From Gorsachius magnificus (taxonomy: Eukaryota > Chordata > Aves > Pelecaniformes > Ardeidae), in assembly GCA_034008185.1 (NCBI GenBank), contig CM067084.1, forward strand, positions 65,176,599 through 65,240,598: DNA of 64,000 nucleotides, given 5' to 3'. The first letter of the stretch is position 1, and each line of letters opens with the position of its first letter. The notes below the pieces were generated by a model that was not told the DNA's origin, searched no databases, and was given only the letters and a program-made list of their open reading frames with translations. Positions 13,301 to 26,219 of the stretch are shown here, piece after piece. The position numbers and the translations under genes are program-made.

Positions 13301-14040
13301 CACTATGGATATCCTAAATTTCTCCTGCCCAAGGCTAACGACTCAGTAAGTGCTGGAACTCGTCCATCTCTAGCATTCTGGAGCTGCTACTGCACAATAG
13401 ACTGTAAACTTCCGAGTGTTACAATGCAGGGTGAAAAGAAGCACATTCTATGTGGCATAATTACATCAAAATAAATATGGAGTGGCTGTAGTGGTTATAT
13501 GCTCTCCAAGCTGTTCAAAACTTAAAATGTTCTATGGTAGGGGGCCTGTATTTTTCTTTGATATTCTTAATCTATTTTCCTGATCCTTAAAAGCACATAG
13601 AAACTATGCAATTTATAAAGGCATGTGTGTGCATAGTCTTAAAGATCTGCTGAAACACTTCTGCAAGTTGTCAAATTTGTGAATTACAATCTCATTCTTA
13701 CAGATATTTATGAGGCTATTTAGCTTTACACTGAATAAATAAACAAACTAATGGGACCCATTACTAATTCTATTCACTGTTTGCATATTCAGATATATGT
13801 AATTTAATAATTTTTCATAAACAAATTATTTCTGCTAGTAGAGTTTTCTTTTATATCAGCCTTTCACACACAAGTATTAAATAATAACTCCAATCTCTCT
13901 GGCTAGGACACTCCTTTCAGACTGGTACGGCCTCAGAAACACACATTCATCTTTTCTGATCTAGAAATGTGACAATATGTACACAGGAGTGAGTCTGGAA
14001 ATGTGCAACAAAGTATCTGAAAATTTGGGAGAGTGCAGGT
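7361..14040. other. unique DNA, no gene seen
   Basis: No recognised repeat or gene. The stretch 7890-8060 is rich in TAAT/ATTA cores and has the look of non-coding conserved sequence, without proof. At about 9537-9560 GTTTCAGTGTTA is duplicated in tandem. The 143-codon plus-strand frame at 11749-12180 has no recognisable domain and is within the length expected by chance for this amount of sequence. Confidence 0.5.
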
Positions 14041-14138
14041 ATTCTGGGCAATCCTATCACCTCTTTCCGTAGATTTTCAGATTGTTGCCTTAGATCTCTC
14101 TTCCTAAGACAATTAGAGGTGATAGGATTGCCCAGAAT
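14041..14138. repeat. perfect 24-bp inverted repeat (long hairpin)
   Basis: Bases 14041-14064 and 14115-14138 are exact reverse complements over 24 bases, separated by a 50-base spacer. Inside the spacer ATTGT...CTTAG and CTAAG...ACAAT pair again, so the whole 98-base block can fold into one long stem with an inner bulge. No copy of either arm was noticed elsewhere in the window, and no transposon-like terminal motif or target duplication surrounds it. A template-switch mutation during replication is the simplest origin. A small hairpin RNA gene or a tiny foldback element are alternatives. Confidence 0.9.
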
Positions 14139-16295
14139 GAGAGAAATAACTGACAGTTCTGTTTATTAGGCGAAGTGGAGTGGTTTAGTCCATCACAATG
14201 GAAAGAATCTTTTCAAGACTGATTCAAGAAAGCAAGAACTCCCACAGAGTCTAAAACCCATTTCAAACACATTTTCTACACAGTATCTGTTATGCCCAAA
14301 AATTCAGTTACAAAAGTATTGTAGGCATTAAAGAAGAAAAAAAAAAAAGAAATTTCTCATTTTCTTCTAGAGTCCATTTTAGGATGATTTAAGATATGTT
14401 ATTCTTATGGTGATTGAAACAAATTTGGAGACAGTCTTAACAGAGGAAACTCTGATTTTAAATTCAGTTCATTTAAAAACAAGAGAAAGAGTGTAAACCA
14501 GCCCCAAAACTAATTCAGATAGGTATAAATTCAGGAACACAACACACCAGTCTACAAGCCAGGAACCTGCCAACAGGTTCAGATTTTGCACAATTAAATT
14601 TCTAATCGAATACCAGTTCCTTGGCTGGTGCCAATCAAGACAATCCTGCAGATGTTTATGTAAGGAGCATCCTGCTACAGGTGCCCAAACACTGATGGGG
14701 ATCTCCAGCAGTGGTCCCAGGGGAAAAGTGTGCTTCAGGAATCCCAGACTTTTAAGGCTGCTTAACACTTTAGTTTAAGAAGGAAGGGAAAGTTTTTCCT
14801 CAAAGTATCTCCTTTTCTAGTGAAAAATACATTGATTTTCCTAGATTTGTGTTTTATGTGTTAATACAGAAGCTAGTTCAATCTCACTTCTCTGCAAATG
14901 AACTTCAGGACTTTAAGTTAATCTACATTGTGTCAATCAACACAGAGAACAACCTTCTCTCTCAGTTGCACATGTCCACACCTCAGCTAAGGTGTCCATA
15001 CCTTACCTGGGTTAGTGTTACCCTGAGCCTGAATGGGTGCTGGGAGGGAAAGATGACAAACCTACATCTTGAACTCCACCCACCACTAGCCACTGTTGAT
15101 CTGGAGATGAAAGCGTATGTGTTCTCCCTATGAAACCTTTCTCACTGTACACAATACGGGTTTTAAAATAGAAATAATACCCAAATCCCTCAGACTTCTT
15201 CCCTATTTAAAAGCTTGGCAACAAAAATAAGTGCATATAGCATATGAACAGATGTAAACACGCATTTATATATGTGTAGTGAAATGCCAATTCATCTGGC
15301 AAATGCAATTTTCACTGCAATATACTTTTTCTTATGAAAAGTTGTATATTTTAAATATGAGTCTGGAGGAAAACTTTCTTTTCATTTCAGATTTATTATA
15401 GTATATGGAACATAATCTTTGCCATCTCATCCAAATTTGAAAATGCTAGTGAGGTTTTTTACAGAATAACTAATACCATGTTACTTTTAACAGTCAGAAT
15501 CTAAGGGATTATATATATTCATGAGTAGTTATAAGATAGCATTTAATTTTCTTTGTAAAAGACCTTTTGACTAGGTAGAATGTACATGGAAACTTCAGTA
15601 TCCTACAATGAAAACATTTTCCTTTTTATGGGAATGAAGTGATTCTTCTATTTCCCCAGTGGGATTTGAATTAGTTTAGCAAAATGTAGTTTACCCATAA
15701 CAGCTGCAGCCTGCACCTGTGCAGTATTTCAGAAAAATCATTAAGAATTGTATATGATTTTTTCATTGCTATGTTGTGGGGAAAACAAAGGGGCAGAAAG
15801 TGGTTACTGAGACCTAATGAATAAGAAACTAATGCAATATCTGTTTGAAGAGGTATTTCTTTTATGATGTATGTAACTAAATGTACAAAAGAATCAAGTT
15901 TAAGGAAAAAAATGCCGTATTTTCACACTTTTCTGAACTGAAACAGCAACTAAGCTGGATGTAGAATGTTTGATGTTTCTGATTTCTTTTAAAGTTGTGA
16001 CCATCTTTTTTTTCCTTTTTAGAATTAGTGACAAAGGTCTTTGCTTCATTGCAGATTTTAAAGGCATGGCCATAGAGAAGCCTGATGTGTGGTGATTCAG
16101 TCAGTGGGTGAATTAAACTCCTGTGGGACCAACACTAAGAATATCAACCCTCAATGAATTGGACAGGGGAGGGTGTTAGGAGGGATTCAAGGCTTGCTCT
16201 TGCCAGATGCTGATCTCCCCAACCCGCATTCAAGTCATGGTGAGGTACGAGTACTCATTGCACTAAAGGAAGCGCATTGTCCATTTTAATATCGG

Positions 16296-16317
16296 CCAGG
16301 GTTGTATTCAACCCTGG
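16296..16317. repeat. 9-bp perfect inverted repeat with 4-base loop
   Basis: CCAGGGTTG (16296-16304), the loop TATT and CAACCCTGG (16309-16317) form a perfect palindromic hairpin. It lies in a somewhat GC-richer block (16140-16560) that keeps several CpGs. A bound dimeric factor or a chance palindrome are both possible. Confidence 0.7.
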
Positions 16318-19300
16318 TTTGAGAGGTGGGGACTGCCTTGGCATGAACCACACCAGGTCAGAAAGTGCAGGGTGCACATTGCTGCTAATGGAAGGGAGCA
16401 AGAAGCAAACAAAGCCACTCTGCACCTTCCCCCCTACTCCCCAAACAAATCCATATTTATCTCCTCTCTAATGTGTTTTGTTAGCGACAAAGTCAGATGG
16501 CAGAAGCCATGCCTTGGAAATCCAACCCTTTCCCTGAATCTCCCTTTTGGTGACAAAAACATGAGCCAATGACCATAAATTTCTAACAGGACCCTGTAAC
16601 TTCATTTTAGCAGCATTTTAGCATTTGTTAAAGATAGAAAATAAAAATAAATTAAATATACATACTTCAATCCATTTTTTAAAGAGGTCTATGGCAAATT
16701 GCCAAGAAAATAAACATAAGTGTATGTCAGTTAAAAAAAAAAAAGAAAAAAAGGACAGAATGTCTTCCCATTAAATGCAGATACAGTAACATTCTTATTT
16801 TAGGTTTTTCAAATAGCTACAGAGAAATCACTTAAAATAAAACATAAAAAGAATGAATGCCATTAAAGACTGTCACTAGGCTTGACAAGTTAATGAGGGT
16901 AAGATTATGAGAGTATTATTGTTTTAGCAGAGTATTATATTCCACTCAGATTCTCCTCCTGACTTCATAGACAAAACTTGCTCAGAAATCTGTGCCAACT
17001 ATTACATTAGGTTAATGGGACCCTGACACATGAAACAAGGCAATGTGGTCCTACTGACCTACCACATGGGAAAGGGATATTATAGCTACAAATTCAGAAG
17101 GGACCATAGACGGTTTGTTGGGATTTTTCTTTTGATATGAGAGAATGAGGTAAAGCAATTAAAATGATCTCTAATACAGTGAACACCAATTAATTGATTA
17201 TTGTACTGCAGCAATGTACATTGTTGTGCCTAACTGAAGTAGGCTTTTCTCCCCTCTAATTTTTTTTTTCTTTAAAAAACATAGAATACTTTCTAGAAGA
17301 CCCAACAGCTGAGTTAATTCCCCTAAAGCCACTGCTTTCACTAATACTTTCCTGAGGATCTGAAAATAGGTACCTATGTTCTCTTACCTTAAAAGACAAG
17401 TCTAACACTTTTGAGCCTAGGCACACGTGTAGCACACCTAAAACCTGTTAATTTGATCAAGTTCTGGACAAAACAACCACAATTACTTGAGCTTTTGTTC
17501 AAAACTACAGCCGTGGCATTGTTGCCATTTTATTTCATATAATCTTTCTGTGGTTAATGCATCCCCTTTGAATGCAGAAATTTGTGTCGAAATGTCTTCA
17601 GCCTGAGAGGTTTATAGCCACAATCTGAATTCCAGGAACAGTAAGCCTGAACTCTAGTCCAAGACCCACAGAACAGGCATAGCAAGTAATTCAGAACTAG
17701 GTGTTTAGGTGGTATGTAGGACACCCTGGGAATTGGTATCAGAAGGGAGAGGACAACATCCCCAGACATGATCTTCTGTCAGGGATGGGCTGCACTGGGC
17801 ATGCAGATGAGTTAAATGGACAATTCACTAAGGCAATTGCTACAGCCCCTCTAGCTCTTTTTCTGCAGCTGTGGTAGATTCAGATCTCTCTCTGATTATG
17901 TGATGCACATCCCATATCTAACTGAGATTTTTGATCCTTCCTTGAACTGGCGTTCAGCTGAAGAGCATCATTTTGATCACATTTTCTTTTGGCTACTTGG
18001 GAAGAGAAAAATTATAAGGAAGTCAACCCTCCAAAAAGAAGAGCTGCGATATCTGTCTTTCCATATCCTATTAAGGCTCTGCTAAGATTCACTGGCCCAG
18101 AAAGAGATGATGACTCCCTAGCACTGTCACTATGTCATTTGCACAGAAGAGGGAGACTGCTGTAAATGGTTTTTCTTTATTTTATCATGTTTCTCTTTTG
18201 ATTGTCACATGTGTCTCTTTGTGGCTATTGTTAGTGAGATGTTCTGGTTTTCCTGCTGACTGCTTATGGCTTCTGTCCTGCTTTCCCTTCCTTATATGTA
18301 GCTGCTCTGCTGCATAACTATACAATTTATACCCATCAGTTTCAGTTTGGTCTTTGGCTTAACCCCTTAACCATTAACTCTTCTCTCCTCTCTTCAGCAC
18401 ATAGCTTGCTATACTTCTGCCTTGACTGCTGCACCTATGTGAAAGGCTATTCCCTTCCCCCTTTGTGCTGGTTACACTCCCTGTCTCTCCGCTTCCCTCA
18501 GACACAAGTGGGCCTTTGTTGTCTTGTCATAGTGGAGATCAAGGGACTTGAGCCAATTTCTGCAGTCCTTAATCAATGATTTACAGGACAGTCACTTGAT
18601 TAAGGAATGTTAACTTAGGATCTATAATGTCTGACAGTACACATGAAGCTTGCTTGCATCCAGAAAGTTCTTCCAGCTAATGAGACTGTTCTCTGATTTT
18701 AAAATATATGTATTTTAACTATGCATCTTTTCCTACCCTTTTCCACATCCTGATGATTTTAAAAAATAATGTCAGGAAATAAGTGAGAGCTATAATTTTT
18801 CTAAATATTTTAATACTTTAAAAATTAGATTTGTAACCCTCTTCAGTTTCCTTCACAGTGATTTTCTATTGTATTGTATATCTTCTGTTTACAGGTAGAA
18901 AATAATTTGTCTCTGGAAAAAGATTATTTTTATGAATGTATGTGCATGAATAGAGATTAGAGAGAGAAAAAAAATGAGTTAGAATTGGAGAAAAAACTTT
19001 GGTAAATGAGTATCATCTAACTTTTAGATAAAGGCAGTTATTAATGGAAAAAAATTGACTGAACTACACTGAGCAAAGATTTATGAATGGAACTGTATGT
19101 GTGGCAAAACTAATTTCACCTGCTTTTGTAGGAGAGCTTGGACTTTCAAGCTGTGTCTGGGCAAAGAGCCATTTTGAGAGGCTTTTAAATCACGTCAACA
19201 GAATGCAAATCAAGCAAAAATGTTAAACGATGGTATTCTAGGTACAGCAAATATTCAAGCTTTATGCAACATTCCTTTTTATCACAACACTAAAATTTTT

Positions 19301-19560
19301 CACTTACCCATAGAATTTCAGAATGATAGTGCAAATGCATGTGAACTTTTCCTATAAACTTCAGGTTGATCAGCTTTGCCTTGGCAGCAGCATTTGTTTA
19401 AACAGCCTGCGCTGACATTTTGTGAAAGACACTCATGCCACAGTGTCCTGAGAGTGTGGCCTTTCTGGATTTTATTCTTGTTTGATCATTGCTCAGATGT
19501 GCCCCCGCCCCATTACTCCTTAAGCTATGCTCTGCGGTTTTTTACTGATGGTATTTAAGC

Positions 19561-19677
19561 TGACATAGCAGCCGAAATGACAGGCAAACAAAGCCACAGA
19601 AACCCCTCTGCTTACAGCCAGCCTTGTCCTTGACAGTTTGACCTTGTCCTGCTAATTTTAACTGTCATGCCAATTGG
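19561..19677. promoter_or_regulatory. candidate noncoding element, four TGACA cores
   Basis: TGACA occurs at 19561-19565, 19578-19582 and 19631-19635, and its complement TGTCA at 19673-19677, with AACAAAG (SOX/TCF-like) and GCTAATTTTAA (homeodomain-like) between them. This resembles the block at 7200-7360. Function is inferred from motif density only. Confidence 0.25.
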
Positions 19678-21471
19678 ATTTGAGAGCCAAAGCAGAGATG
19701 AAATCAGTAATACAGAAATATTGTTCACATTTTATGTCCATGCTCCTGTTTACAAGGAGAAAAGTTAGAAAGAAATCATGCTGCCCAGTCAAGTTTGAGG
19801 ATATGGAGGTCATTTTGCCAATAGATGTATTCACATGGAAAGAATACTATTAAGTTTCAGCCTGTGAAATAAGCTTGTCAGACTGCAAAGAATAGATCGA
19901 GGTCTTCTGTGGCAGAAAATGATAACAGTAGTGCTATCAGCAGGAGCAGCTTCTACAAACCTCTATGATGACTGAAACAATACTCTTTAATTTGCTTCGG
20001 ATAAACAATGTAGCAACTGTTTCATCGATACATTTTTCTCACAAAGTTTCTTATAGGGATTTTGAAAGTTAGTTTGGATATCATTTGCTTCTAGTCGTTC
20101 CTATGGTTTCCCAGCAGTGCCTCTCAAAGGCATCATTTTCTCTGCAAATATTTTTATGCCCATTTAAATATATATGTTTATTATAGACTTATATATATGT
20201 TTATACTTAAAATCCAATAACTTCTTTTTTTTTAATTTTAATATTTGCTGAAAGTTGCAAACCCAGTCTGTTTTTTAATAAATTTGTCACTTTTGTAAGA
20301 GTGATATGAATAAAATGCAGAGTTTCAGGTAGGCGGATGAAGAGTGGAATAAAATTTCTTCCTTGTTAAGCTTACTGTACTCAGGGAATTCAATACCTCT
20401 ATGCTATCTAACATGAAAGTGTCATTTGAGACCCTGTTACCAGAAGAAACAGGAAAATCACTAAGGCCATAAGTGAAATTAGACAGGAAGAAAGGGAAAA
20501 AAAATTAATATGAAATAGAAAGTAATCATATTTCTCTATATTCTGTTCTGTCTCAGCTGCCAATTTCTTCTAATTAATTGCTGAGTGAAGTGGTATTTAT
20601 TCATGACATGAATTCATGGAGAAAAAAAAATCTGGCTCGTGTCATTGGGGACTTCCATAGGAAAGTTCCTGGTTTTGCAGGAACTAGAAAATCTCCTGTA
20701 TCTGTTGTTATGCTTGGAAGTTTTCAGAAGGAATTAGAAAAGGAGGATTTTTCTTTTTTTTTTTTCTCTGACATTTTCTGATAGAACAACTATCGACCGA
20801 ATCTAATACATCTTCCTCTGTGCTGTACTCCTATTGAGTTTGTGTTTACACTTGGTCTTTTGCTCCTCAGTAAAATATAGGAAAGAAACAAAAACAAAAG
20901 TCTTGAACAGTTTCTTCCCCATCTGTCGACTGAGCTGTCATTTCAATCAGTGACTGACACATTCATGTGATTCTGAAGATGCAAGAACCATACTGACTAG
21001 CGATTGCAAGCACAATGGATATAAAAGACATTCAGCGTTTATCTGCATGATGGTAACAATATTCAATTCAGATCTGAGCTTTTAGTAAAGGGGCTATCAT
21101 TGTGTTATTTGTTTGTACAGTTTCCTGATCCCTGCTGGAGACTCCTGAATGAGACCACTATAGAAATTAGAAATAATGATTCAACCAAAGGAAAGGTGCT
21201 TTGTTCTCATTCAGACATGCTTTTTAAAGGTACTGTCAGTGCCAGGATTTAGTTATTTGTGGCAGAGATCTATAGAGAAAGCAATTGTATAAGTAATGGA
21301 TTCTGAAGAAGTGGCAAAGAGACAAAGACAGAAAATATCACAAATCATCCATTAGAAAGAAGGGTATAAAAAGCCTATGACTTATATGAGCAAAATTCTA
21401 ATATGGTCATAGCGCTGGCCAATTCTTTTCTTACAATGTGGTGAATTAAGAGCCTATTACTCTTCCCTAAC

Positions 21472-21504
21472 TCCATTGACTTCATAACTATTGAAGTCAG
21501 TGGA
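21472..21504. repeat. 13-bp imperfect inverted repeat
   Basis: TCCATTGACTTCA (21472-21484) and TGAAGTCAGTGGA (21492-21504) pair at 12 of 13 positions around a 7-base loop, and the single mismatch would be a G-T pair. It is not linked to any recognised element. Confidence 0.65.
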
Positions 21505-22277
21505 CTTGCAGAGATATAACACTGGTTTACAAACTCTCATTTTCCTGTCTGTACACAATCTAAGGCATTAAAAAAAAAGTCTTTTTGGGTCATACTTTGG
21601 CCCTAATATACAAGGGAAGAAACAGTCCTACCAATGAACAAAAGAATGTTGCAATTCAGTTGATGGTAATAACAGCTCAAACCTCTACTTTCAGCATCCT
21701 TGCAAGCACAAGACACAAAACCGCAAATAATAAAGAAGATCCATGGACATTTGTTATTTCCTACTATGATTTATTTTTATGCAGAATAGTGCACTGCCTA
21801 CCAACATGACTGAAATACATTCATGTAAACCATATATGTATTTTCCTTTTAGAGACAAGACTATCCAGGTTGAGTGGTTATGAAATTTCCCAGCAGCTCA
21901 GATAAACTTACTCCACTGAACTTTTCTCTTAAGGAATCTGATTTAACTTGTAAAAAGATAAAATTTGATTTTTTAATTTCTTTTTATATGTTTTTTTATT
22001 TTTTTTTAATGCTGTCCACTCCTTAAGAACCTCATTAATTTCCTTTTAAACTCATAATGATTAAGTTAGCCCAGAAGCACAACACAACTGATGCCTTAAG
22101 TTCCCGTTATGGGGAGTCATAGTATGCATAACTACCATGCCCTTCTAGTACATGCAGAATTAATCTACCTCGAAGTTCAATAATGTCAGAGATATCTAAT
22201 ACAGCAGGATTTTACACAAAGGGGAAGGGAGAGGAAAGCATCAGTACTGTGGGGTTTTTTTTAAGTACTTACCATGC

Positions 22278-23672
22278 AGAATCATAGAATCATAGAATAT
22301 CTCAAGTTGGAAGGGACCCATAAGGATAATCAAAATCCCTGCTCCCAGTGTTCAATCTGAACTTCCCCTGATGCAGCTTCATTCCATTTCCTCATGTCCT
22401 ATCACTGGTCACCGGAGAGGAGATCAGCACCTCTACCTCCTCTCCCTGCCTTGAGGAAGTTGTAGCCTGTGATAAGGGCACCCCTCAGCCTTCTCTTCTC
22501 CAAGCTGAACAAACCAAGTGACCTCAGCCACTCCTCGTAAGTCTTGCCCTCAAGGCCTTTCACCATCTTGGTTGCCCTACTCTGGACACACTCTAATAGT
22601 TTGATATCCTTCTTATATTGTGGCACCCAGAAATTCACAGTACTTGAGGTGGGGCTGCACCAGTGCAGTGTAGAGTGGAACAATCACCTCCCTCCACCAG
22701 TTACCTATGCTGTGCTCAATGTACCCCAGAACACAGTTGGCCCTTTTGGATGTGAGGTCACATTATTGACTTATATACTGCCATCAACCCAAACCCCCAG
22801 ATCTCTTTCCATGAGGCTGCTCTTCAGCCTCTTGTCCCCCATTTTGTATGTATAACCAGGATTACTCCATCCCAGGTGGAGAATCCAGCACCTGCTCTTG
22901 TTAAATTTCATACAGTTGTTGATTGCCCAGCTCTCTAGTTTATCCAGATCTCTCCGTAAGGCCTCTCTGCCCTCAAGGGAATCCACAGCTCCTCCTGGTT
23001 TAGTATCATCAGTGAACTTACTTAACCTACATTTGATTCCAGCATCCACATCATTTATAAAAACATTAAAGAGCACTGGCCCTAAAATTGAGCCCTGGGG
23101 AACCCCACTGGTGACTGGCCACCAGCCTGATTTAACCCCATTTACTATAACTCTTTGAGCCCAACCCATCAGCCAATTGCTCACCCAGCGTGTTATGGAC
23201 TTGCCTAGCTGTGTGCTAGACAGTTTATCCAAAAGCATACTGGGATAGACAGTATCAAAACTTTGCTAAAATCCAAACCCACCACATCTACTGGCTTCCT
23301 TTGGTCAAATAGATAGGTGATCTTGTCATAAAAGGAAATTAAGTTGATTAAGCAGCACTTTACCCTCGTGAACCCATGCTGGCTATGACCAATGACTGCA
23401 TTGTCTCTCAAGTGTTTTTCAATAACTCCCAGAATATCCTTCTCCATAATTTTACCATGCACTGAAGTGGGACTGACAGGTCTGTAATTAGCACAATCTT
23501 CCTTCTTACCCTTCTTGAACACTGGGACAACATTCTCCAGCTTCCGGTCGACCGGGACGTCTCCAGACTCCCTAGTGCATTGAAAAATAATGGAGAGAGG
23601 TCCCACAATAACATCAGCCAGTTCTTTCAGTACCCTGGGATGAATCCCATTGGGTCCCATAGATTTATGCAC
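22278..23672 (-). mobile_element. CR1 LINE, 5'-truncated, minus strand
   Basis: A CR1-family non-LTR retrotransposon fragment of about 1.4 kb. Its 3' end lies at the low coordinate, where the plus strand reads AGAATCATAGAATCATAGAA, the complement of the octamer-like repeat that ends CR1 elements. The body encodes the C-terminal two thirds of the CR1 reverse transcriptase in pieces on the minus strand (23672 down to 22402). The 5' end stops abruptly at about 23672 within the reverse transcriptase, the usual result of incomplete target-primed reverse transcription. The C-terminal segment ends earlier than in the copy at 37161 and is followed by a different tail, so the two belong to different CR1 subfamilies. 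Confidence 0.97.
22402..23672 (-). pseudogene. degenerate CR1 reverse transcriptase (ORF2 part)
   Basis: Three minus-strand frames together cover the reverse transcriptase of CR1 ORF2, the enzyme that copies the element's RNA into DNA at a nicked target. Frame one (23672-23205) has GPNGIHPRVLKELADVI and VFKKGKKEDCANYRPVS, the fingers region. Frame two (23238-22771) has SGVPQGSILGPVLFN and, at 23016-22999, FTDDTK, where the family normally reads FADDTK. Both catalytic aspartates are kept. Frame three (22683-22402) carries [13 protein letters not shown] near the C terminus. A frameshift joins frames one and two in their overlap, and stop codons separate two and three. The endonuclease domain and ORF1 are absent. 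It cannot make a working protein. Confidence 0.95.
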
Positions 23673-25996
23673 ATAAAGATAAATCTATGTATATATGCAT
23701 AAGCATACGGATGCTTAGGTAAGAAACAACTTTTCTAATCAAGTTTGCCTATAGGTATGCCTATATAAATATGTGTCAACTTTGGCTAAAAGTCATCCTA
23801 TTTTGGTAACTACTTTACAGCACAAGTGACAAATTACCTCCTGACAAAATCAGTTGCTAGTGTTGCACATGGATGCATTTGCACATGTGAAAATACATGT
23901 ATGAAACACAGAATGTAACTATCAGACAATGCAGCATTAAGAATCAGTGACTTGCTAGCACCAAAAAAAGGAACTGGGAAGAAGCAAAAACCAAGTTCTT
24001 AGTACAGAAGTGATCACACATTTTCAAAAGACCTTAGCTTTTCTAACAGTAAATAATGTTTCAGATCCTCAGCTGTGGAAATATCAGTACTTCAGATGAC
24101 AATGGTGGAGCCATACGGACTTGTGATAGAGGGTAAGTTCTGTTTTATACAGATTACACAGCTATGAAGATTATACAGTTATCCAAAATACAACTCTTCA
24201 CTATAATCTCATTTGGAACTAGCAATATTCAGTCATTCCAAGATTTGTGGATTTAAACTGTGAGGACAGAATATATCTTTAATTTTAAATATATTACTCC
24301 AAAATGGTCCAAAACTAGCATGTTTTCTAAAATGTGACTTAATAGGAGGATTTTAAATCAGCATGTGATTTAAATCAGATGCTGATTTTAAATCATCACC
24401 ATGTAACCAGATTTGTTTGTGATAGGACTGCACTGTGATTGCTGTATCAAGACTTTCTTGGGCAAATAGAGAGTTAAATTGCATGGATACTCTAAGAGCA
24501 GAATAGATTCCACCCTGGAATGGATTCTCATTTACATTGTCCCCCCTAACCTGGCCTTATTTACCACCACTGGGGGTTTACTTAAACATTGCTAAGATAA
24601 CGTGAAGTGCACTTAAGTGAAGCCATGTTTGTTTATAAAAGGCAACTTTCCTACAAAAACAGAAAGCAAATTCTGAATAAATAAATAAATAAATAACCCT
24701 AAATCTACTTGACCAACAAAATTGAGGCTACAATAACTGAAGATGAATATTTGTTACATATCCATTCTTGATTCTGCCGTTTTTACTACAGTAGCCAAAA
24801 AGTAGTCCACCCATCACAAGTAATTTAGCACTTCAGTTCCAAAAATTTGGGTTTTTTTGGGGAGGGTTGTTTTCTTTGCTTTTTTTTTTTTTTTTTTTTA
24901 CTCTACAGTAACTCATATCCTAGCTATTACTTCAAGATCATTACAGTCATTTATTTCCCTTTGAGGGTTTTAGGTGGGAGGAGTCATTACAGCAGTACTG
25001 AGGCAATTTGGAATTATATATTAAGTACTTAACAGAATCTTGCAATCTATCATATCATGTCAATTTATAGTGCTAAACTACTAAAATATTGAGACATTAA
25101 AGCATTGGGATAATTGTTATGTACAGCAGTCAGCTTTCAAATATACACACACTCAGGGAGAGAATTTTAAATGCAGACTTAAAACAGATGCAGGTTTTAG
25201 AAAATATTCTTTTTGCTCCATAAGAATACAGAAGTGCCATCATTCAGTGATTTTTCATCCTGAAATAAGATTTCCATTAGCACAGACTGCTTTTTTTAAC
25301 AGCTTTGTTGGTGCATTGTCTATGTCAGAGTAAATTAAAATGGAAATTCCATGACATAGAAGAGAACGGTTTTGTTTGATAGGCACACATTTGGAGGAAG
25401 ATGAGGAAGCATTGCTGGAGGAAAGAACAAGATGCTGGAATCTGGGAGATAAGCTGTAAATTTAAGTTTTGCCACTGCACTGCTATGTAAACTTAGACTT
25501 GTTCATGGCCAGTCCAACTGATACGGTAGAACTACTGAAGTTATCTGAATGAATATTGTCTGTAAGCTTTGTAGGATTGGTGCCTCAGACCAACAGAGAT
25601 CCTACCTATTTTTTTTTGTATTCTCAGATGAAATGTGCTTTGCAGAGTAACAGAATTATTTTTAAAAGGGAAGACCATAGGCCAATACCTTAAAGGGTTT
25701 CTCCACTGTCATCATTCACAGGCTGGATATAACATGGGACCCAGAGGACTACTGCAGCCTCCTTCTTCCCTTTTAGACTAGCTATGACTAGTCTTGGCTT
25801 TGCTAATCTCAACTCAGCTACGAGGAAAATCTGAGTTCATAACTCTAGGCCAGTAAAGAGTGGTTTGCAAAGTAAGCCAATTATTTTCAGTGACACCAGT
25901 TACTACAGATGATGTTATCTTAACATGTATTCTTGTAACTGACTATTAGTTCCTTTCCCTAAAGCAAGTACGTAATCCAGCAGTCCTGCCAGATGT
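23673..25996. other. unique DNA with simple repeats
   Basis: No gene recognised. Simple sequence includes an AAAT tract at 24676-24696 and a 20-base T run at 24880-24899. The T run could be the A tail of a decayed minus-strand retrocopy, but no source gene is recognisable beside it. Confidence 0.55.
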
Positions 25997-26211
25997 TCAA
26001 GTTCTGAATGTACACTTCAGGGACAGTGACCCATCCCTCCAAGCCTGTCTTCGGGAGCCATTCAGGATTTCCTTTTCTTTGAAAACAGCCTGGTGTGGGC
26101 AGATTTCATACCCATTATAAGAGCTCCCATTTTCTCGGGCAACCTTGTCATAACCATCTGAATAGCGCAGGAATCCACGCTCCCCATTATATAGCATTTT
26201 TCTAACCAAAA
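25997..26211 (-). other. weak candidate coding exon, function unknown
   Basis: On the minus strand an excellent 3' splice site ends at 26212: a run of about 18 bases that is nearly all pyrimidine, then TTGTAG. The following 215 bases are open in one frame up to a TGA at 25997-25999. The frame includes GFLRYSDGYDKVARENG and YNGYEICPHQAVF, with two cysteines and two N-glycosylation-like sites (NGSS and NGSR). The block keeps several CpGs while its flanks have almost none. I do not recognise the protein. No strong 5' splice site was found inside the frame and no clear polyadenylation signal follows, so it would have to be a terminal exon or a decayed one. An open frame of this length is also common by chance. 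Confidence 0.2.
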
Positions 26212-26219
26212 CTACAAGA

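Larger units (their letters stand above)
14139..22277. other. unique DNA, no gene seen
   Basis: About 8 kb without a recognised gene or interspersed repeat. Small structures inside it are listed separately: hairpins at 16296-16317 and 21472-21504 and the TGACA cluster near 19561-19677. Short A or T runs occur (about 14337-14348, 16733-16745 and 20751-20765). Open frames are short and unrecognised. Confidence 0.55.
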
